Source of the DNA: Linepithema humile
Lineage: Eukaryota > Arthropoda > Insecta > Hymenoptera > Formicidae
Direction of reading: 5' to 3'
Assembly (NCBI RefSeq): GCF_040581485.1
Contig: NC_090130.1
Location: 16,743,656-16,807,655, forward strand
DNA: 64,000 bases
The first letter of the stretch is position 1. Each line of letters starts with the position of its first letter. Shown piece by piece: positions 35,372 to 47,590 of the stretch. The notes under the pieces are model-generated. The model worked only from the letters and a program-made list of their open reading frames with translations, ran no database searches and had not been told where the DNA came from. A program made the translations under genes and the position numbers.

Positions 35372-36519
35372 ATGTATGAAAAAAGTTTGTCAATATTGCT
35401 TTAGATCGCAAAATACTTTTAGTAATGTATAATACTTGTCAACGCTGGAACATCAATTGTGTCTCCAAAAGAAATGTAATGACGCGACAAATTGAAAACA
35501 TTCTAATGCTAAGTATAGATGTTGTGTAGCAAAGATTTCGTTGAAATATATAAAATAAAGTTTATATAATCCCATAAAAATTCACTTTTCTTATTTCTCT
35601 CTTCTCCATCCCAATATATTTTTTAAGTTTATCGTCATCTTAATACGTACGATTTTGATTGTATTTTCTATTTTCTTGCATTATGCTCGAAAGTTGTTCT
35701 ACTCCCTTATAATAATTTTGGGGGAGTTTTCGAGCACAATGGTGTCTTCCATAGACTGTATCGAATCGGTCTCTTTGTATTTCGTGTGAGGGTCTCAAAA
35801 CTTCCTCTGTGCGAAAGGAGAAATAGGACAGATCATTTAAAAAAAAATGGCTCCAAAAACGTTTCAAACTTCAACTAGCTTTATATACAAACATATTTTA
35901 CAACGATTAGTTTCAAAGGAAAAATCTTTAAGGGACTTTAAGGGAATCTTTACATACCGTGTTTGTATACAATTATTGTATACAAACTTCACTGTTCGTA
36001 ATATCAATTGTTAACAGCATAAAATTGCACTAAAGCACTAAAAGAGCATTAAAATTGTGAAACTTTAATTTAATGTTATATCTCCTAAGCCAATGCCGTC
36101 CCCCATTTGATTTTTGCGGATAATTACTCAAAACAACCTTCCCTGCCACATATCTAAATAACGACAAAATCAGTGAGATGTAACTTAAAATACATATTTA
36201 CCCTTTTTCTAGAGTCTACGTTGCATTTTTGCTTTTCCGATAATAAAAAAGTATCAAATAACGAAAATGCACTTTATTTTGCTTCATTTTTAAAACGATG
36301 TCAAATTTACAAATCTCAATCGATTTTAATCAAATTTTTGTTTAAATGTGCAGAAAGTTGTCAGTTATAAAATAATATAGCATATTATTTCATTGGATAA
36401 TGTGTACATAGCAATATTAATCCTCTGTTGCAAAAATGTGAACGAACTTTTTGATCAACTGAATAATAACAAACTAATATAATAGTTAGTTTATTCATAA
36501 TTCTTGCTTTTTGGCTTTA
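35372..36519. other. No gene seen; contains dispersed repeat copy 2
   Basis: 35690-35865 is the inverted partner of 28595-28765. The rest is AT-rich with no supported ORF. Confidence 0.4.
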
Positions 36520-37995
36520 AATGCCTTCGTTTTCAATTCACTATTTACAATATCCAACATTAGGTTTTCAACATCAAAACATAAAACATTACACATTCAT
36601 TCGATATAACAAGACATCGTCCTTTCTTTCAACAATTTGTCTTAAACATTCTTCTTCTTCTGTCACCGCTACTCGAAATGTCTTTCTTCACCACTTTTTC
36701 TTCTCCCCTTTCTTTTCCTTTGGTCTGCTTTATCTCCTTCATTATTCTCAATCCTTCTCCGTTTTCTTTGAAGAAATCTTCAATTCGTATATCACTTTTG
36801 GTCGCTGTACACTTTCTTAAAATGTGTATTAAATTCTATTCTCCTTTTCCATACATTCTGCATGTCTTTTCTTCCTTTGCTTTTCAGTATTGGCTTCCTC
36901 TCAATCCATTTCTGCATCTATATCTCGCTATAAGGCTTCTGTTCTTCTTTCTTCTCCTTCCTCACAGGTATATATGTATCTCTTCTGTTATTATGTCCTT
37001 ATACATATTATTAAATCTTGTTCCTTCTATCTTCCTGCGCCTTTTCTCTTTCTCTTTGTTTTCGTACTTTTTTATTATTTCCTTTGTCCACTTTTTTATC
37101 CCAATTTCTTCTCTTCTCCTCTCTGGTTCCTTTCTATTTATCTTTAAATTTTTCTTCGTTTCTCCCTCTAGCTCCGCCATTTATTCTCCTTCTCCTCTCC
37201 TACACTCTTCCTCTTTTCCATCTCCTTTATGCATTCTATTATTAGCTTTTTCTCCATCTTTCTTGCTGTTTCCTTGTACTTCACCGCTCTTCTTATGGCC
37301 TCCAATCTCAATTCCTTCATCTTTATCTCCTCCTCGACTATGTAATTTGGTGTTCTTATGTCCAGATGTCTAATATCTATTTTACATATTTCCTGTTCAT
37401 TTTATCCAGTCTTTTTTCATTTTGCTATCCGCAAACTTCTACTTTGTATAATGCAATGCTTCCCACCAGCGCCTCGACATCTTCATCCTTCTACAAAAGT
37501 TTTTTTTAAATAGCCTCTCTTTTATACTTCACTTTTTCATTGCAATTGTCACTCTTTTTATTCTCTCCAATATGTGTTTTTCTGCTCTCTTTTTTCTGCA
37601 AATATCCTAAATATTTCATTTATTTTATTCTTTTCTCTCATTTCTCTTCTATGCCTTTTTCTCCTCATCTCTATTCTCTTATCTTTGCACTACTTTTTGC
37701 CTTCTCAAAAACCATTATCTTTAATTTAGCTCTATTTAAAGACAATCCTTTTCTTTCGATGTACTTCCTAAATCTTCTCAACATTCCCTTTAATTCTTGT
37801 TCGCTCTTTGCCAGCAATACTATATCATCTGTATATGATATCATTCAAATTTTTTTCTCCCTATTACCACTTCACTGGTTTGCTTCTTTCTTATTTCTTT
37901 TTCCAGATCTATTATATATGTTGAACAAGGTGGGTCTCATTGGACATCCCTGTCTTACACCTCTATTTATCCAAAACTCTACTGATAACAAATTA
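36520..37995 (-). pseudogene. Non-LTR retrotransposon (LINE) reverse-transcriptase relic, 5'-truncated
   Basis: On the minus strand, RGVRQGCPMRPTLFNIY (about 37910-37965) and then YTDDIVLLAKSEQEL (about 37800-37840) give the two most conserved RT motifs in the right order; YTDD replaces the catalytic YADD. These are followed by a MLRRFRKYIERKGLSLN block, an EALVGSIALYKVEV block (about 37430-37490) and Glu/Lys-rich sequence typical of the C-terminal part of insect LINEs. Many stops and frameshifts occur. The Phe/Ser/Leu-rich ORFs on the plus strand (36678-37373, 37540-38001) are antisense shadows. The endonuclease and upstream RT are absent, consistent with 5' truncation. Confidence 0.8.
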
Positions 37996-38167
37996 CAATA
38001 ATTTTATGCACTGTGATGAAATAAACGTTTTAAATTTAGAATTTGGAACATAAACGTTTTTAGTTGTCCGAATGACGGTAATATGCATATTTTCGATATT
38101 TTTTGTAAATATTTAATTGACTATCAATTAATAATTGTTTCTTGTTGTTAAATAAACTATAAAATTT

Positions 38168-38600
38168 ATTATACAGAATGTTCCATTTTAATTGACCACC
38201 CCTGTTAACTTCACAGGAAATGGTCAGATAAAAAAACATGTTTTCTACAAAAGTGGTTTGGAGGGGAACAACCGATGGTGACATTGGTTACACCTAGGTT
38301 GTACGTGCCAAGGTCATATGGAGGTCAACTTTGCTTTTTTAAATAAAATACCCTATTTTGGATTCCAGAATCTAATGGTGTCAAGAACATTTCACTATAA
38401 TGAAATTATTTTTTATTAAATACTTTTTGAATATGAGGCTTGAAAGTTACAGTATTTTGACATAAAATACAAAATATCTTGTAAAACAGTTTTCGGGAAT
38501 CTTACCTTAATACTTTTATGCACAAAATAATGAGACGAATCAATTGGTATAAAGAAATAAGAAAGAATAATGGTTAAGAATTCCTTAGATATATCCACAG
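38168..38600 (+). repeat. Partial DNA element with shared foldback modules
   Basis: Starts ATACAGAATGTTCCATTTTA, like a TACAGGGTGTTCC-type end. 38333-38570 is closely similar to 54333-54600 (GATTCCA.AATCTAAT, TTTTGACATAAAATACAAA, TTACCTTAATACTTTTATGC, AATAATGAGACGAATCAATT). No opposite end found. Minus-strand ORFs here are not supported. Confidence 0.65.
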
Positions 38601-40483
38601 AATATGCAAAGAAAAATCTTTAATCTTAGAAAATATAAAAATGATAAAATCAAGCCGAAATATACATAACAAAGTCATAGTATAAGTTAAAAAGAAGATT
38701 ATATTTTGTATCAAAATTATTCAAAAAAACGTTAGAATAACATTTATTTGTACAAGGTTTTATTTTTGAAAAAATCAATTTTGGAAGCTTATAAATTAAC
38801 AATATATTTATATTTTTCTAAATTCAAATAATCTCTAATTACATATTAATTAAAATCTAATTTTTTCCGATGTATAATTTTTAAAAGACGTATTGTGTTT
38901 AAAATTAATAATAAAACAAAAAAATATAATAAATTTAAGGGGTAAAAAGAACTTATTAAAATGCAGATTTAAAAATATCTCTAAATTTGATTTAATAATT
39001 TACAACTTTTTCCTTTTGTATACATTTATGTATATAGAGGTAAAAATCATAATTATTGTAATTATTATTGTACTAATTGTAGGTATATTAATTGTTCAAC
39101 TTTCAAAATAGATTTCTTCAAAAATAAATCTTTGTATAAAGAAATGTTATTTTACATTTTTTATTTATTTTTATATGAGTAAAATTTTATTTATGTTTAT
39201 ATTACAATTTTTGCCTAATTTATTTTATACACATAATGCCTAATATATCGATTTCAGCTAGCTCGGAATAATGTGTCCCTTATCGAAACAAAATTTTTAA
39301 TCATAACTTCAAGATTGTTCCAAATCTTTAAGAATAGTGCTCGAAGGTAAGCTATGTAAAGAGAACTTGGTGTTTATTGATCCCAAGAGACTGGTTGACC
39401 AACGGTCAATGAGATACGGGGTTACCCCCATTCTCTCGCCACCCTTTGTGACGGCCTTCTTGGCGGAAGTAGGAATTTTCCTCTCCCCTTTACCTCTTAC
39501 TCACTACTTCGTGATTCATACGTTCTCAGTTATTCCGACTATGAAACACTTGTCGTTATTATAAAATTAAAATTCGAAAAAAATTCATAGTTTGGAAAGA
39601 TTTTAATTATTTTCCTTAGATTGATAGGTTTTTAGTCAACTATTGTTAAATTAATTTCTTTTATATATTTATTTATTTAAAATTTTTTTTAATAATTAAT
39701 ATTCTACAAAACTCTAAATCTTTTTTGAATATACTCCCCTTATATGAAAAAGAAAATAATAATTAATAAACTTTAATTATTATTATTTATTACCTGTTAT
39801 TTATTTCATATTATACATATTGGAATATATTAGAATAAAATATGAAATATCTTTAAAGTATTCGCCTTTTCAACATACTTTATGCTACTATATTCATAAA
39901 ACAGTTGCGCTAGTCGTAGTTCACATTTCAAAAATTACACATGGCTCACATAATATAATAGTAATTTTTTGATAATAATTAGGTCACCAATAACATGCCA
40001 AGTAACACGAGGAACAAACACGCAATTTGTGCTGAGGAAAGAGAGCGAAGGTGAACGAACATATAATAAAACCCTAATTAATGGCATGTATCCTTATCGC
40101 AATGGTGTAAGGACGTATACAACACGTCAAGCCGTCAGAAATGATGATAATAGGAATGTAAAACAGGGCAACGCAATATTTAGCACAAAACAGAACATAG
40201 TAATAGAAAAGTTTATAATCCAGTTGTTATCCAGTCCAAAATATTTTTCAGTCATTTCATAATTTCTTAAATAAAAGATGTAACAGTATAAAATCTTTAG
40301 TAACATAATGTATATTGCAGATATGTAATATGTATATTGATTAAATATAGATTATATTAGAAGTTGATTAATATTATTCCCTAACATTTTCTTCCAATAT
40401 CAGTTTTAAAATAAACGCTATTATTACATGTATGTGATATTAACATTGATTAAAAAATAAAACATTAATCTTTATTGATATTA
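38601..40483. other. No gene seen
   Basis: AT-rich. A more complex patch at 39340-39540 and a Lys/Arg/Asn-rich ORF at 39969-40262 have no recognisable motif; either could be old element remains. Confidence 0.35.
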
Positions 40484-40857
40484 CTAATGATAATATCATT
40501 ACAAAATTTACAAAGTATCTGTATCTGCCCAGTAAACACAAGCTAACAGTAACATAACGTTAATGTTATAATTTCCCTACTAAACAATGTAATTGCAATA
40601 TAACATGCCTTGTACGTAACAATTATATTGTTGAATGGGAAATTATAATATTAATGTTACTAATGATAATATCATTACAAAATTTACAAAGTATCTGTAT
40701 CTGCCCAGTAAACACAAGCTAACAGTAACATAACGTTAATGTTATAATTTCCCTATTAAACAATGTAATTGCAATATAACATACCTTGTACGTAACAATT
40801 ATATTGTTGAATGGGAAATTATAATATTAATGTTAGTCTTACTTTGTGTTTACTGGG
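40484..40857. repeat. MITE with CCCAGTAAACAC ends, internally duplicated
   Basis: The end CCCAGTAAACACAAGCTAAC occurs at 40528 and again at 40704; its inverse TTGTGTTTACTGGG ends at 40857. A 176-bp segment (about 40484-40659) is tandemly repeated with very few changes, so the left half of the element exists twice. The inside is itself inverted (TTATAATTTCCC facing GGGAAATTATAA). Confidence 0.85.
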
Positions 40858-43800
40858 TGTATCAATACTAATAATTCATTATTCTGTATTGATTTGTAAT
40901 AAGTTTTTTGTACCTCTCGTGATTTAGTTCTTATAACCTTTTATAACCTTCCAATAGTATGTAGGATAATAAAAATCGTCAATCAAAATATGATTACACA
41001 GTATGTGCATTTGTAAAGTGTGCTAGAAAGCATTTCTTGCTTTTCTTGCTTTTTTAAATAAAATTTCACAAAAAATTATGAAAATATATAGAAAAACTAT
41101 TTTCTGTATGAAAATTATATCACAAATTTATGCTTTATGTTTTTAGAGACTTTATTCTGGCCATTTTATTTTAAAAATTTATAAAGTTATGATTTATAGA
41201 AATAAGAAAAAATTTATCATAAAATTATTATTGTTGCATTCTTTAAAAGTGCATGTCACATTATGCTTAGCTATAATATATCACTTTAATAAATCTGGCA
41301 TTGGTTTATTGACTCATAATCATAAATTAAAAAATTTGAAATAAATAGTCTTATATAAAACGAGGAATAATGCATTCTATCCATGAAAATGCATTCTATC
41401 CATTACGACGAGTTGTTTTCAAAATCTGTTACAAATAAATGTAATATACATTGGTATAAAAAGCGAAAATTGAGTCCATAAATTGTAGGAGAAAGAGTAA
41501 CGGACTGCGGGGTAAAATAATCCATTTACTCTCGTTAGTGAGTGCCTCTACTCGATAAACATAAGATTAGCTTCCTTTTTTATGTTTGATGCTTTTCAAC
41601 CGTGAAAAAGTTAGATTATTATACTATATATTAGACTATCGTGAGTTATTTATAAAAAAACGTTAAATTTTGCAAGTAAAATTCCGTGATCTAATTTCTT
41701 AGTATTGCATTTTGAGTGACTAAAATTGCAAAACTTTATATTTTTTAATTTTTTGTCAAGTTCCTTGTTTCTAGTTATTCGAAAGTAATATTTTATCAAT
41801 TACATTTAAAAAATAATTCACAAAAATAATTTACAAAATAATAATACAAAAATAAGATAATATTAATAATTTATAATGTATCATGTAGGGTAAAATGGAC
41901 AAATTTAAATATATATTTTTTTGCATTATTCTAGTTATATTTGCTTTGATTTGAGAAATATTTTACAGATTATATGTTGAATTTATTATGTAAAGGTTTA
42001 TTATTTTGTTCTGAGGAAATAATCATCGGTGATATATAATTATTAAAAATAAAAAAAACGATTCTATCAATGTGGAAAAACAGTCTAATGGTATAATAAT
42101 CTAACAATAATTACTAAATTACACAAACTTAAACTAGAAAAAGCCATAAAAAATCGAAAAAGCATTACTAAAAGTAAAAAAATTCGAAATTTATTGAAAA
42201 TGATATTTTCAAATACAAAAAACAGATTTTATAATAGTTATTTATTTTATTTACATGCTTTATTTTATTAAAACGTCATATTTCAATGTTTTAACTGAAA
42301 ATGCAAATTTCAAAATATTTCTTTATTTTGTCGTAAAACAAAAAACTAAAGACTTATGTATAATAAAATAAATAATTAATTTCTTCTTATTTAAAAATAT
42401 TTAATAAATAATACAAAGTTTTGTTTTAGAGTTAATCAGTTGAATTATTTCTTGATCCATATTATCTCGTTTTGGTCCATTTAACTTCATGAGATGGTCC
42501 ATTTTATCCCACCAACGGGATAAAACGAATTAAAATTAAATTTTATAAAAATCTTAATAATAATTAAACTTGTTTGCACATTTTGAAAATTTAACATTAT
42601 AATCTTATAATAAACATTTTAAAGTTCCTTTATGCTAAGTTTCAGCTATTTTTTGTAATTATTTATTAACATGGTCATTGTCAAAATTTCATTCTCGCTT
42701 AAGTAGTACCCCACTTACCCCTACACTGGAACTGAAAAGAAAGATGTTTTCTTGCAATCTTTGTTTGTCGAATAAAATTTTGATTTCTTGTCGGTTATAT
42801 TTGTATAATTTTTGTAAGTTTCTATCAGTTAAGATTAAATATTAAATAATAAATCAATAACTTTAAGTCTATTCTAAAGCTTAGATTTTTAATTAAATAA
42901 TTATTATATTTTATTATCCTGTTATTTTATACCTCTGTTAATCACAAAATAGGAAAGATTTCTTCTAAGAACTGCAATCTTTGAGAAAAATAGTTATCCT
43001 AATTGATCATTTTGTCAATATTTTATATTGAAAAGGGATAAAGAATAATTTTTTGTTTTAATTTTATTTATTTTAGTTTATTTTCTCGTGTAAGTCATAT
43101 GAGAGATATGAGCGGTATAAATGTTAAAATTTAGATACTTTACTTATCCAACTTTTTCTAAATCTCCCTTTTCTTCAAATCATCTAATCATATTACAACA
43201 TATCATACTGTCGTTATAAATTGGAGAATATCGATTTTATATAAAGCTAATCAAAAAAGATTGATCTTGTAAGATGATAGGGCTGTGGATAAGTATTAGT
43301 CACTTTGCTAGATTAAATGGTAATCCAACATATGATTGAAATTTGAAGTAACTAGATTGGAACTGCATCAAAGCGTACCAATGATGTGAAACACAATGAG
43401 TTAAATTGGTCACACCTTCGCAGTAACGGAAGGGTGTGGATCATAACGTCGAATGACGTAAAGCAAGAGAAAATCATTTATCATCCATTGTGTCAATGAA
43501 TTTAGCAAACAACTAAGATGATGACAAGCAAATTTTGATTAAATTTTTAACAGTAAAGAAAAATTAGATGATATATAGGATACTCTTATAACATAAAGGA
43601 AAGTATATAACAGGATTGTAAAACCTCAAAACAAATTAGATAAGATTAATTTGACTGTCTTTCTGAAGCTTGAAAAGAATTAAAATCTATATATCGTTAT
43701 AAAACGACGAGGAGAAAGAAAAGGGCGAGGGAAGAAAGTTACTTCCCTCTCAACTGAGTAAACATAATCCCGCGTTGCGTGCGGCCTGCTTTAAGGAACT

Positions 43801-44420
43801 GATCTGGGCCAGATACACACGTTGTCGACGACGGCATTATATGTAATATTCTTACAAATCGTCGCCATATCGCCCCTCTTTAAGGGTAAAAAATCTATAC
43901 TCTGACACATTTAGCGGCAAGCTATACTCTGTTACAATATTGATAGTATTATTCCTTTATAACCTTCTATAACTTTAAGCTTCCATCTTTTAAGATGTTC
44001 AACATAAAATATTAATTATAAATAACTCTTAATGATAGAATATGTTAATCTAATAAATTTATAATAATACAATTTTGATGTAAATATATAATAATATTAT
44101 TATATACTAGTATTACATACAATATTATTATTTCTAGTTTTTAATAAACTTGAAACTTAGAACTCACATAAAAACATTCAAAATAAGAAAAACGTTTGTG
44201 TCACACACATACGTAGAGCTTGAAAAAAAATTAAAAATGGAAAAGCAAGTTGGTCTCTCAATAAAAGAAAAGTACAGAAATTTGACCGTTTTACATATGA
44301 ACAAATACGTGCTGGAAGAAAAAACATTTGGTCTATCATAGTAAATCTAATTAAAATTAATATATGTATAATAATAAAGAAATGTGGCTATTATTATATT
44401 AGCTAGTATTTAAGTGAAAA
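40858..44420. other. No gene seen; possible old element at about 41508-42729
   Basis: Long AT-rich stretch. GCGGGGTAAAATAATCC near 41512 and TACCCCACTTACCCCTACAC ending near 42728 face each other, with GGGTAAAATGGAC (41888) and GGTCCATTTTATCCC (about 42495) inside, hinting at a decayed DNA element. A GC-richer patch at 43700-43900 is unexplained. Confidence 0.3.
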
Positions 44421-44621
44421 ATGCTACATAGTGAACTATTTAATCGCGTACATCGCAATTATTGTATTAATAATACAATAATTATTGTATTATTAATTGT
44501 ATTGTATTATAAATGATTGTACTAATAATGCAATAATTATTGTATTATTAGTATTATTATTAGTATTATTATTAATACAATAATTGCGATGCACATTATT
44601 AAATAGTTCGCTATGTAGCAT
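44421..44621. repeat. Palindromic MITE, 201 bp
   Basis: ATGCTACATAGTGAACTATT at 44421 is mirrored by AATAGTTCGCTATGTAGCAT ending 44621; the centre is made of repeated AATAATTATTGTATTA strings. Confidence 0.85.
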
Positions 44622-45018
44622 GTATTTTTACTACAAATAATGAATGGAATATACAGATATTTAAAATGTCCCGGAACGGTCAAATATCTCGAAAATAAAG
44701 CATTTTCGAAAAAAATATTTCATATGAAAGTTGTTGGATTTTAAGTGGAGCATTACATAGCAATGTTAATGTAACCTTGGATAGCGTTGTTAAGGTCACG
44801 TAAAAATCACTTTAAAATTTTTTAATGGAAATCCCTATTTTTGATTGCATATTCTTGTAGCTGACCTCGAGAGATTTTCAAAACATTACAATAAAAATAA
44901 AGTTACTTTCCATTAAGTATTTTCCGAGTTATAAGGCTTCAAAGGTACAGTACCGCCAGCATTAATATTACTCGATACGCACCACGAGGAGGTTGCCTGG
45001 TCGTATCTTGCGCATTGC

Positions 45019-45022
45019 GCGC

Positions 45023-45079
<57 letters not shown>
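45019..45079. repeat. Compound GC/GT microsatellite
   Basis: (GC)n passing into (GT)n; overlapping ORFs are artefacts. Confidence 0.95.
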
Positions 45080-45146
45080 GGTAGAGGTAAGGACCTCACG
45101 GTTTATCATTTCCGCGTACATATCCCCACCTACATACATACCCCTA

Positions 45147-45328
45147 CACGGAGAAAATTTTATATCAAAAATTACTATGTACGGCATTAACCGCGGACCA
45201 TAAAGCCGCGGACCGAAAATTTGTACTATGTTTCACATGTGAAAAACATAGTAAAAATTTTTATACTTCCTTCATAGTCTGCGGCTACTACCGTACATAG
45301 TAATTTTTGATATAAAATTTTCTCTGTG
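45147..45328. repeat. Nested MITE, 182 bp, CACGGAGAAAATTTT ends
   Basis: CACGGAGAAAATTTTATATC at 45147 faces GATATAAAATTTTCTCTGTG ending 45328. The inverted arms are about 38 bp and include ATTACTATGTACGG. Inserted inside the 44.65-46.17 kb element. Confidence 0.88.
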
Positions 45329-45646
45329 TACATACGTGCCTTCTCCCTGTGAGCATCTCTTCCATTCAACTTTTGCATGAGCCGCGTCCTCATTCCGGCA
45401 TCACAGGACAGCCTCATTCGGACATCTTAGCGATTGTAAGGAACTAATAAAGCTAAGAGAAGCGAATACAAGCCAACAGTGCGAATTGTAGTACTTTGTT
45501 TCTTCTTTTATAAATTCTTTCTTTTTTCTTTTTAAATACAACATTATTATTCAAGAAGCTGTTTGAAGCTACTCGTCTCCCTCGATCCCTGGCTTCTGCA
45601 CTATTTTGATACATTTTTTGATACAATTAATTAAAAATGTATTTCA

Positions 45647-45844
45647 TTGAGAGAGAAAGAAGTTCTTATAATGCGAGGATACGGAGACAATATCAGGACT
45701 TACGAAGCAGTGGCTGCATTATTTAACAATACATTTTCTGATTGTACATCCATTTTAAAGTCTACTGTTCAGCGAACTGTAATTCGATTTCAACAATCAG
45801 ATTCAATTAAAGATGTAAAATCCGACCAGGCATTTCCCAGGTAG
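45647..45844 (+). pseudogene. Remnant of a DUF4817-type helix-turn-helix transposase domain
   Basis: MRGYGDNIRTYEAVAALFNN followed by STVQRTVIRFQQSDSIKDVK fits the N-terminal domain seen in many insect Tc1/mariner-like proteins, whose usual pattern is EVA-LFN-TFP then STV-RTV-RF-ETGSVKD. Only about 55 residues remain; the right inverted arm starts at once after it, so the nuclease domain has been deleted. It shows what kind of transposase the surrounding long-TIR element once encoded. Confidence 0.65.
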
Positions 45845-46485
45845 TGCGCATCAAGTAATACTAATGCTGGCGGTACTGTATTTCTTAAGCCTTATAACTC
45901 GGAAACTTTTAATGGAAAGAAACTTTATTAAAGTGTTTTGAAAGGCTCTCGAGATCAGCTACAAGAATATGCAATCAAAAATAAAGGTTTCCATTAAAAA
46001 ATTTTAAAGTAATTTTTACGTGACCTTAACAACGCTATTCAAAATCACACTAATATTGCTATGTAATGCACCACTTAAAACCCAACAACTTTCTTATAGA
46101 ACATTTTTCTCAAAAATGCTTTATTTTCGAGATATTTGACCATTCCGGGACTTTGTGGACACCCGTGTATTGTATATAATTTTGAAATATTACTACTATA
46201 TTATTTATTTTATTATCAATTGCTTGAAATGCAATTATATGTCAATTAATATAATAGAAAAGCATAGAGAGCCGTCGCGGGATGTTAGTGCGAAATTATA
46301 ATTTTTCTTAAAGAAATTAATTTGTTAGTCTACGTGAGACAGTTAAATTTGTACACCGATCTCTGGTTCGAGATACTTAAAGTGTACGAAAATTTTAGTA
46401 CATTGTTCTCACATATGGAGAATCAGTATGTACTGATAGGAATTATTAGAAAGAAGGGAATAGAGAAAAAATATCAGGGCGCGAG

Positions 46486-46556
46486 TGGCTAAGCCGGGAA
46501 TTGAACCCGGGTCTTCCGCTTGCCGGGCGAATGTTCTACCACTAAACTACTCAGAC
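46486..46556 (-). tRNA. tRNA-like sequence (SINE head), minus copy
   Basis: A 71-base cloverleaf can be drawn: acceptor GTCTGAG/CTTAGCC (six of seven pairs), D arm GTTTAGTGGTAGAAC, anticodon stem TTCGC/GCGGA with loop CCGGCAA, and T arm CCGGG-TTCAATT-CCCGG. The D and T arms are close to tRNA-Gly(GCC). Position 33 is C rather than the invariant U and the loop reads GGC at 34-36, so it is unlikely to be a working tRNA. Best read as the RNA polymerase III promoter head of a SINE. Confidence 0.6.
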
Positions 46557-47054
46557 CCCACGCTTCTAACATTTATTTCTCTTAGTTTAGGAAATCAACA
46601 AATCTGTAGGACATAAACGCGTCATAATGCCCGCGTGATTTAAAACAATTTAACACATATAAAGGAATGGCTCAAATGATAACAATCAATTAATATAATA
46701 GAAAGGCATAGAGAGCCGTCGCGGGATGTTAGTGCGAAATTATAATTTTTCTTAAAGAAATTAATTTGTTAGTTTACGTGAGACAGTTAAATTTGTACAT
46801 CGATCTCTGGTTCGAGATACTTAAAGTGTACGAAAATTTTAGTACATTGTTCTCACATATGGAGAATCAGTATGTACTGATAGGAATTATTATTATATAG
46901 GAATTATTTCTATTATATTAATTGATTGTTATCATTTGAGCCATTCCTTTATATGTGTTAAATTGTTTTAAATCACGCGGGCATTATGACGCGTTTATGT
47001 CCTACAGATTTGTTGATTTCCTAAACTAAGAGAAATAAATGTTAGAAGCGTGGG

Positions 47055-47125
47055 GTCTGAGTAGTTTAGTGGTAGAACATTCGCCCGGCAAGCGGAAGAC
47101 CCGGGTTCAATTCCCGGCTTAGCCA
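47055..47125 (+). tRNA. tRNA-like sequence (SINE head), plus copy
   Basis: Identical in all visible positions to the minus copy at 46486-46556 (same A and B box, same loop), in inverted orientation. Same interpretation: tRNA-Gly-derived SINE head. Confidence 0.6.
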
Positions 47126-47590
47126 CTCGCGCCCTGATATTTTTTCTCTATTCCCTTCTTTCTAATAATTCCTATCAGCACATACTGATTCTTCATATGT
47201 AAGAACAATGTACTAAAATTTTCGTACATTTTAAGTATCTCGAACCAGAGATCGGTGTACAAATTTAACTGTCTCACGTAGACTAACAAATTAATTTCTT
47301 TAAGAAAAATTATAATTTCGCACTAACATCCCGCGACGGCTCTCTATGCCTTTCTATTATATTAATTGATTGTTATCATTTGAGCCATTCCTTTATATGT
47401 GTTAAATTGCAATTATATGTATTTATTATGCGCGATTTTCAACCGTGAAGTTAGTCTCACCGGAAATAATGTTATTTGTTAATGTCTTTCTTAATGTCAA
47501 ATTCCATTTAATAATCAATTTTCCTATAATAATTTTCCTATTATGTGTTATGTTATAATGATATTAATATGTTACACATACTCGTATATA

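Larger units (their letters stand above)
44652..46169. mobile_element. Long-TIR Tc1/mariner-superfamily-type element with relic transposase start
   Basis: Arms of about 330 bp at 44652-44990 and 45842-46169 are inverted copies (GTCCCGGAACGGTCAAATAT facing ATATTTGACCATTCCGGGAC; GTACAGTACCGCCAGCATTA facing TAATGCTGGCGGTACTGTA). The ends are TACA..TGTA. The interior contains a GT microsatellite, a nested MITE and a 65-codon remnant of a helix-turn-helix domain known from insect transposases. Confidence 0.75.
46243..47408. repeat. Palindromic block of tRNA-SINE copies
   Basis: The left half holds a SINE body (46265-46485), a tRNA-like part (minus) and its flank to about 46690, then a second body copy (about 46696-46890). 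The right half is the inverse: flank, tRNA-like part (plus) at 47055, body and flank to 47408. Shared blocks include GAGAGCCGTCGCGGGATGTT, CACCGATCTCTGGTTCGAG and CATAAACGCGTCATAATGCC. Differences between the copies are few, so the inversion is recent. Confidence 0.8.

Noticed and set aside
36678..38001. Phe/Ser/Leu-rich ORFs of 231 and 153 codons on the plus strand, looking like membrane proteins
   Set aside because: They are antisense to the LINE reverse-transcriptase relic, whose YTDD and RQGCP motifs are on the minus strand; purine-rich sense sequence creates the hydrophobic look.
41508..42729. Definite DNA transposon with GGGGTAA ends
   Set aside because: The end match is short and imperfect, no target duplication or coding trace; kept only as a possibility in the spacer entry.
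45226..45417. CRISPR-like or other prokaryotic features
   Set aside because: Inverted and direct repeats throughout have transposon structure, and the organism is a eukaryote with spliceosomal introns.
46486..47125. Functional tRNA genes
   Set aside because: The cloverleaf has C at position 33, an acceptor mismatch and no clear anticodon identity, and it is part of a dispersed repeat; treated as SINE heads.
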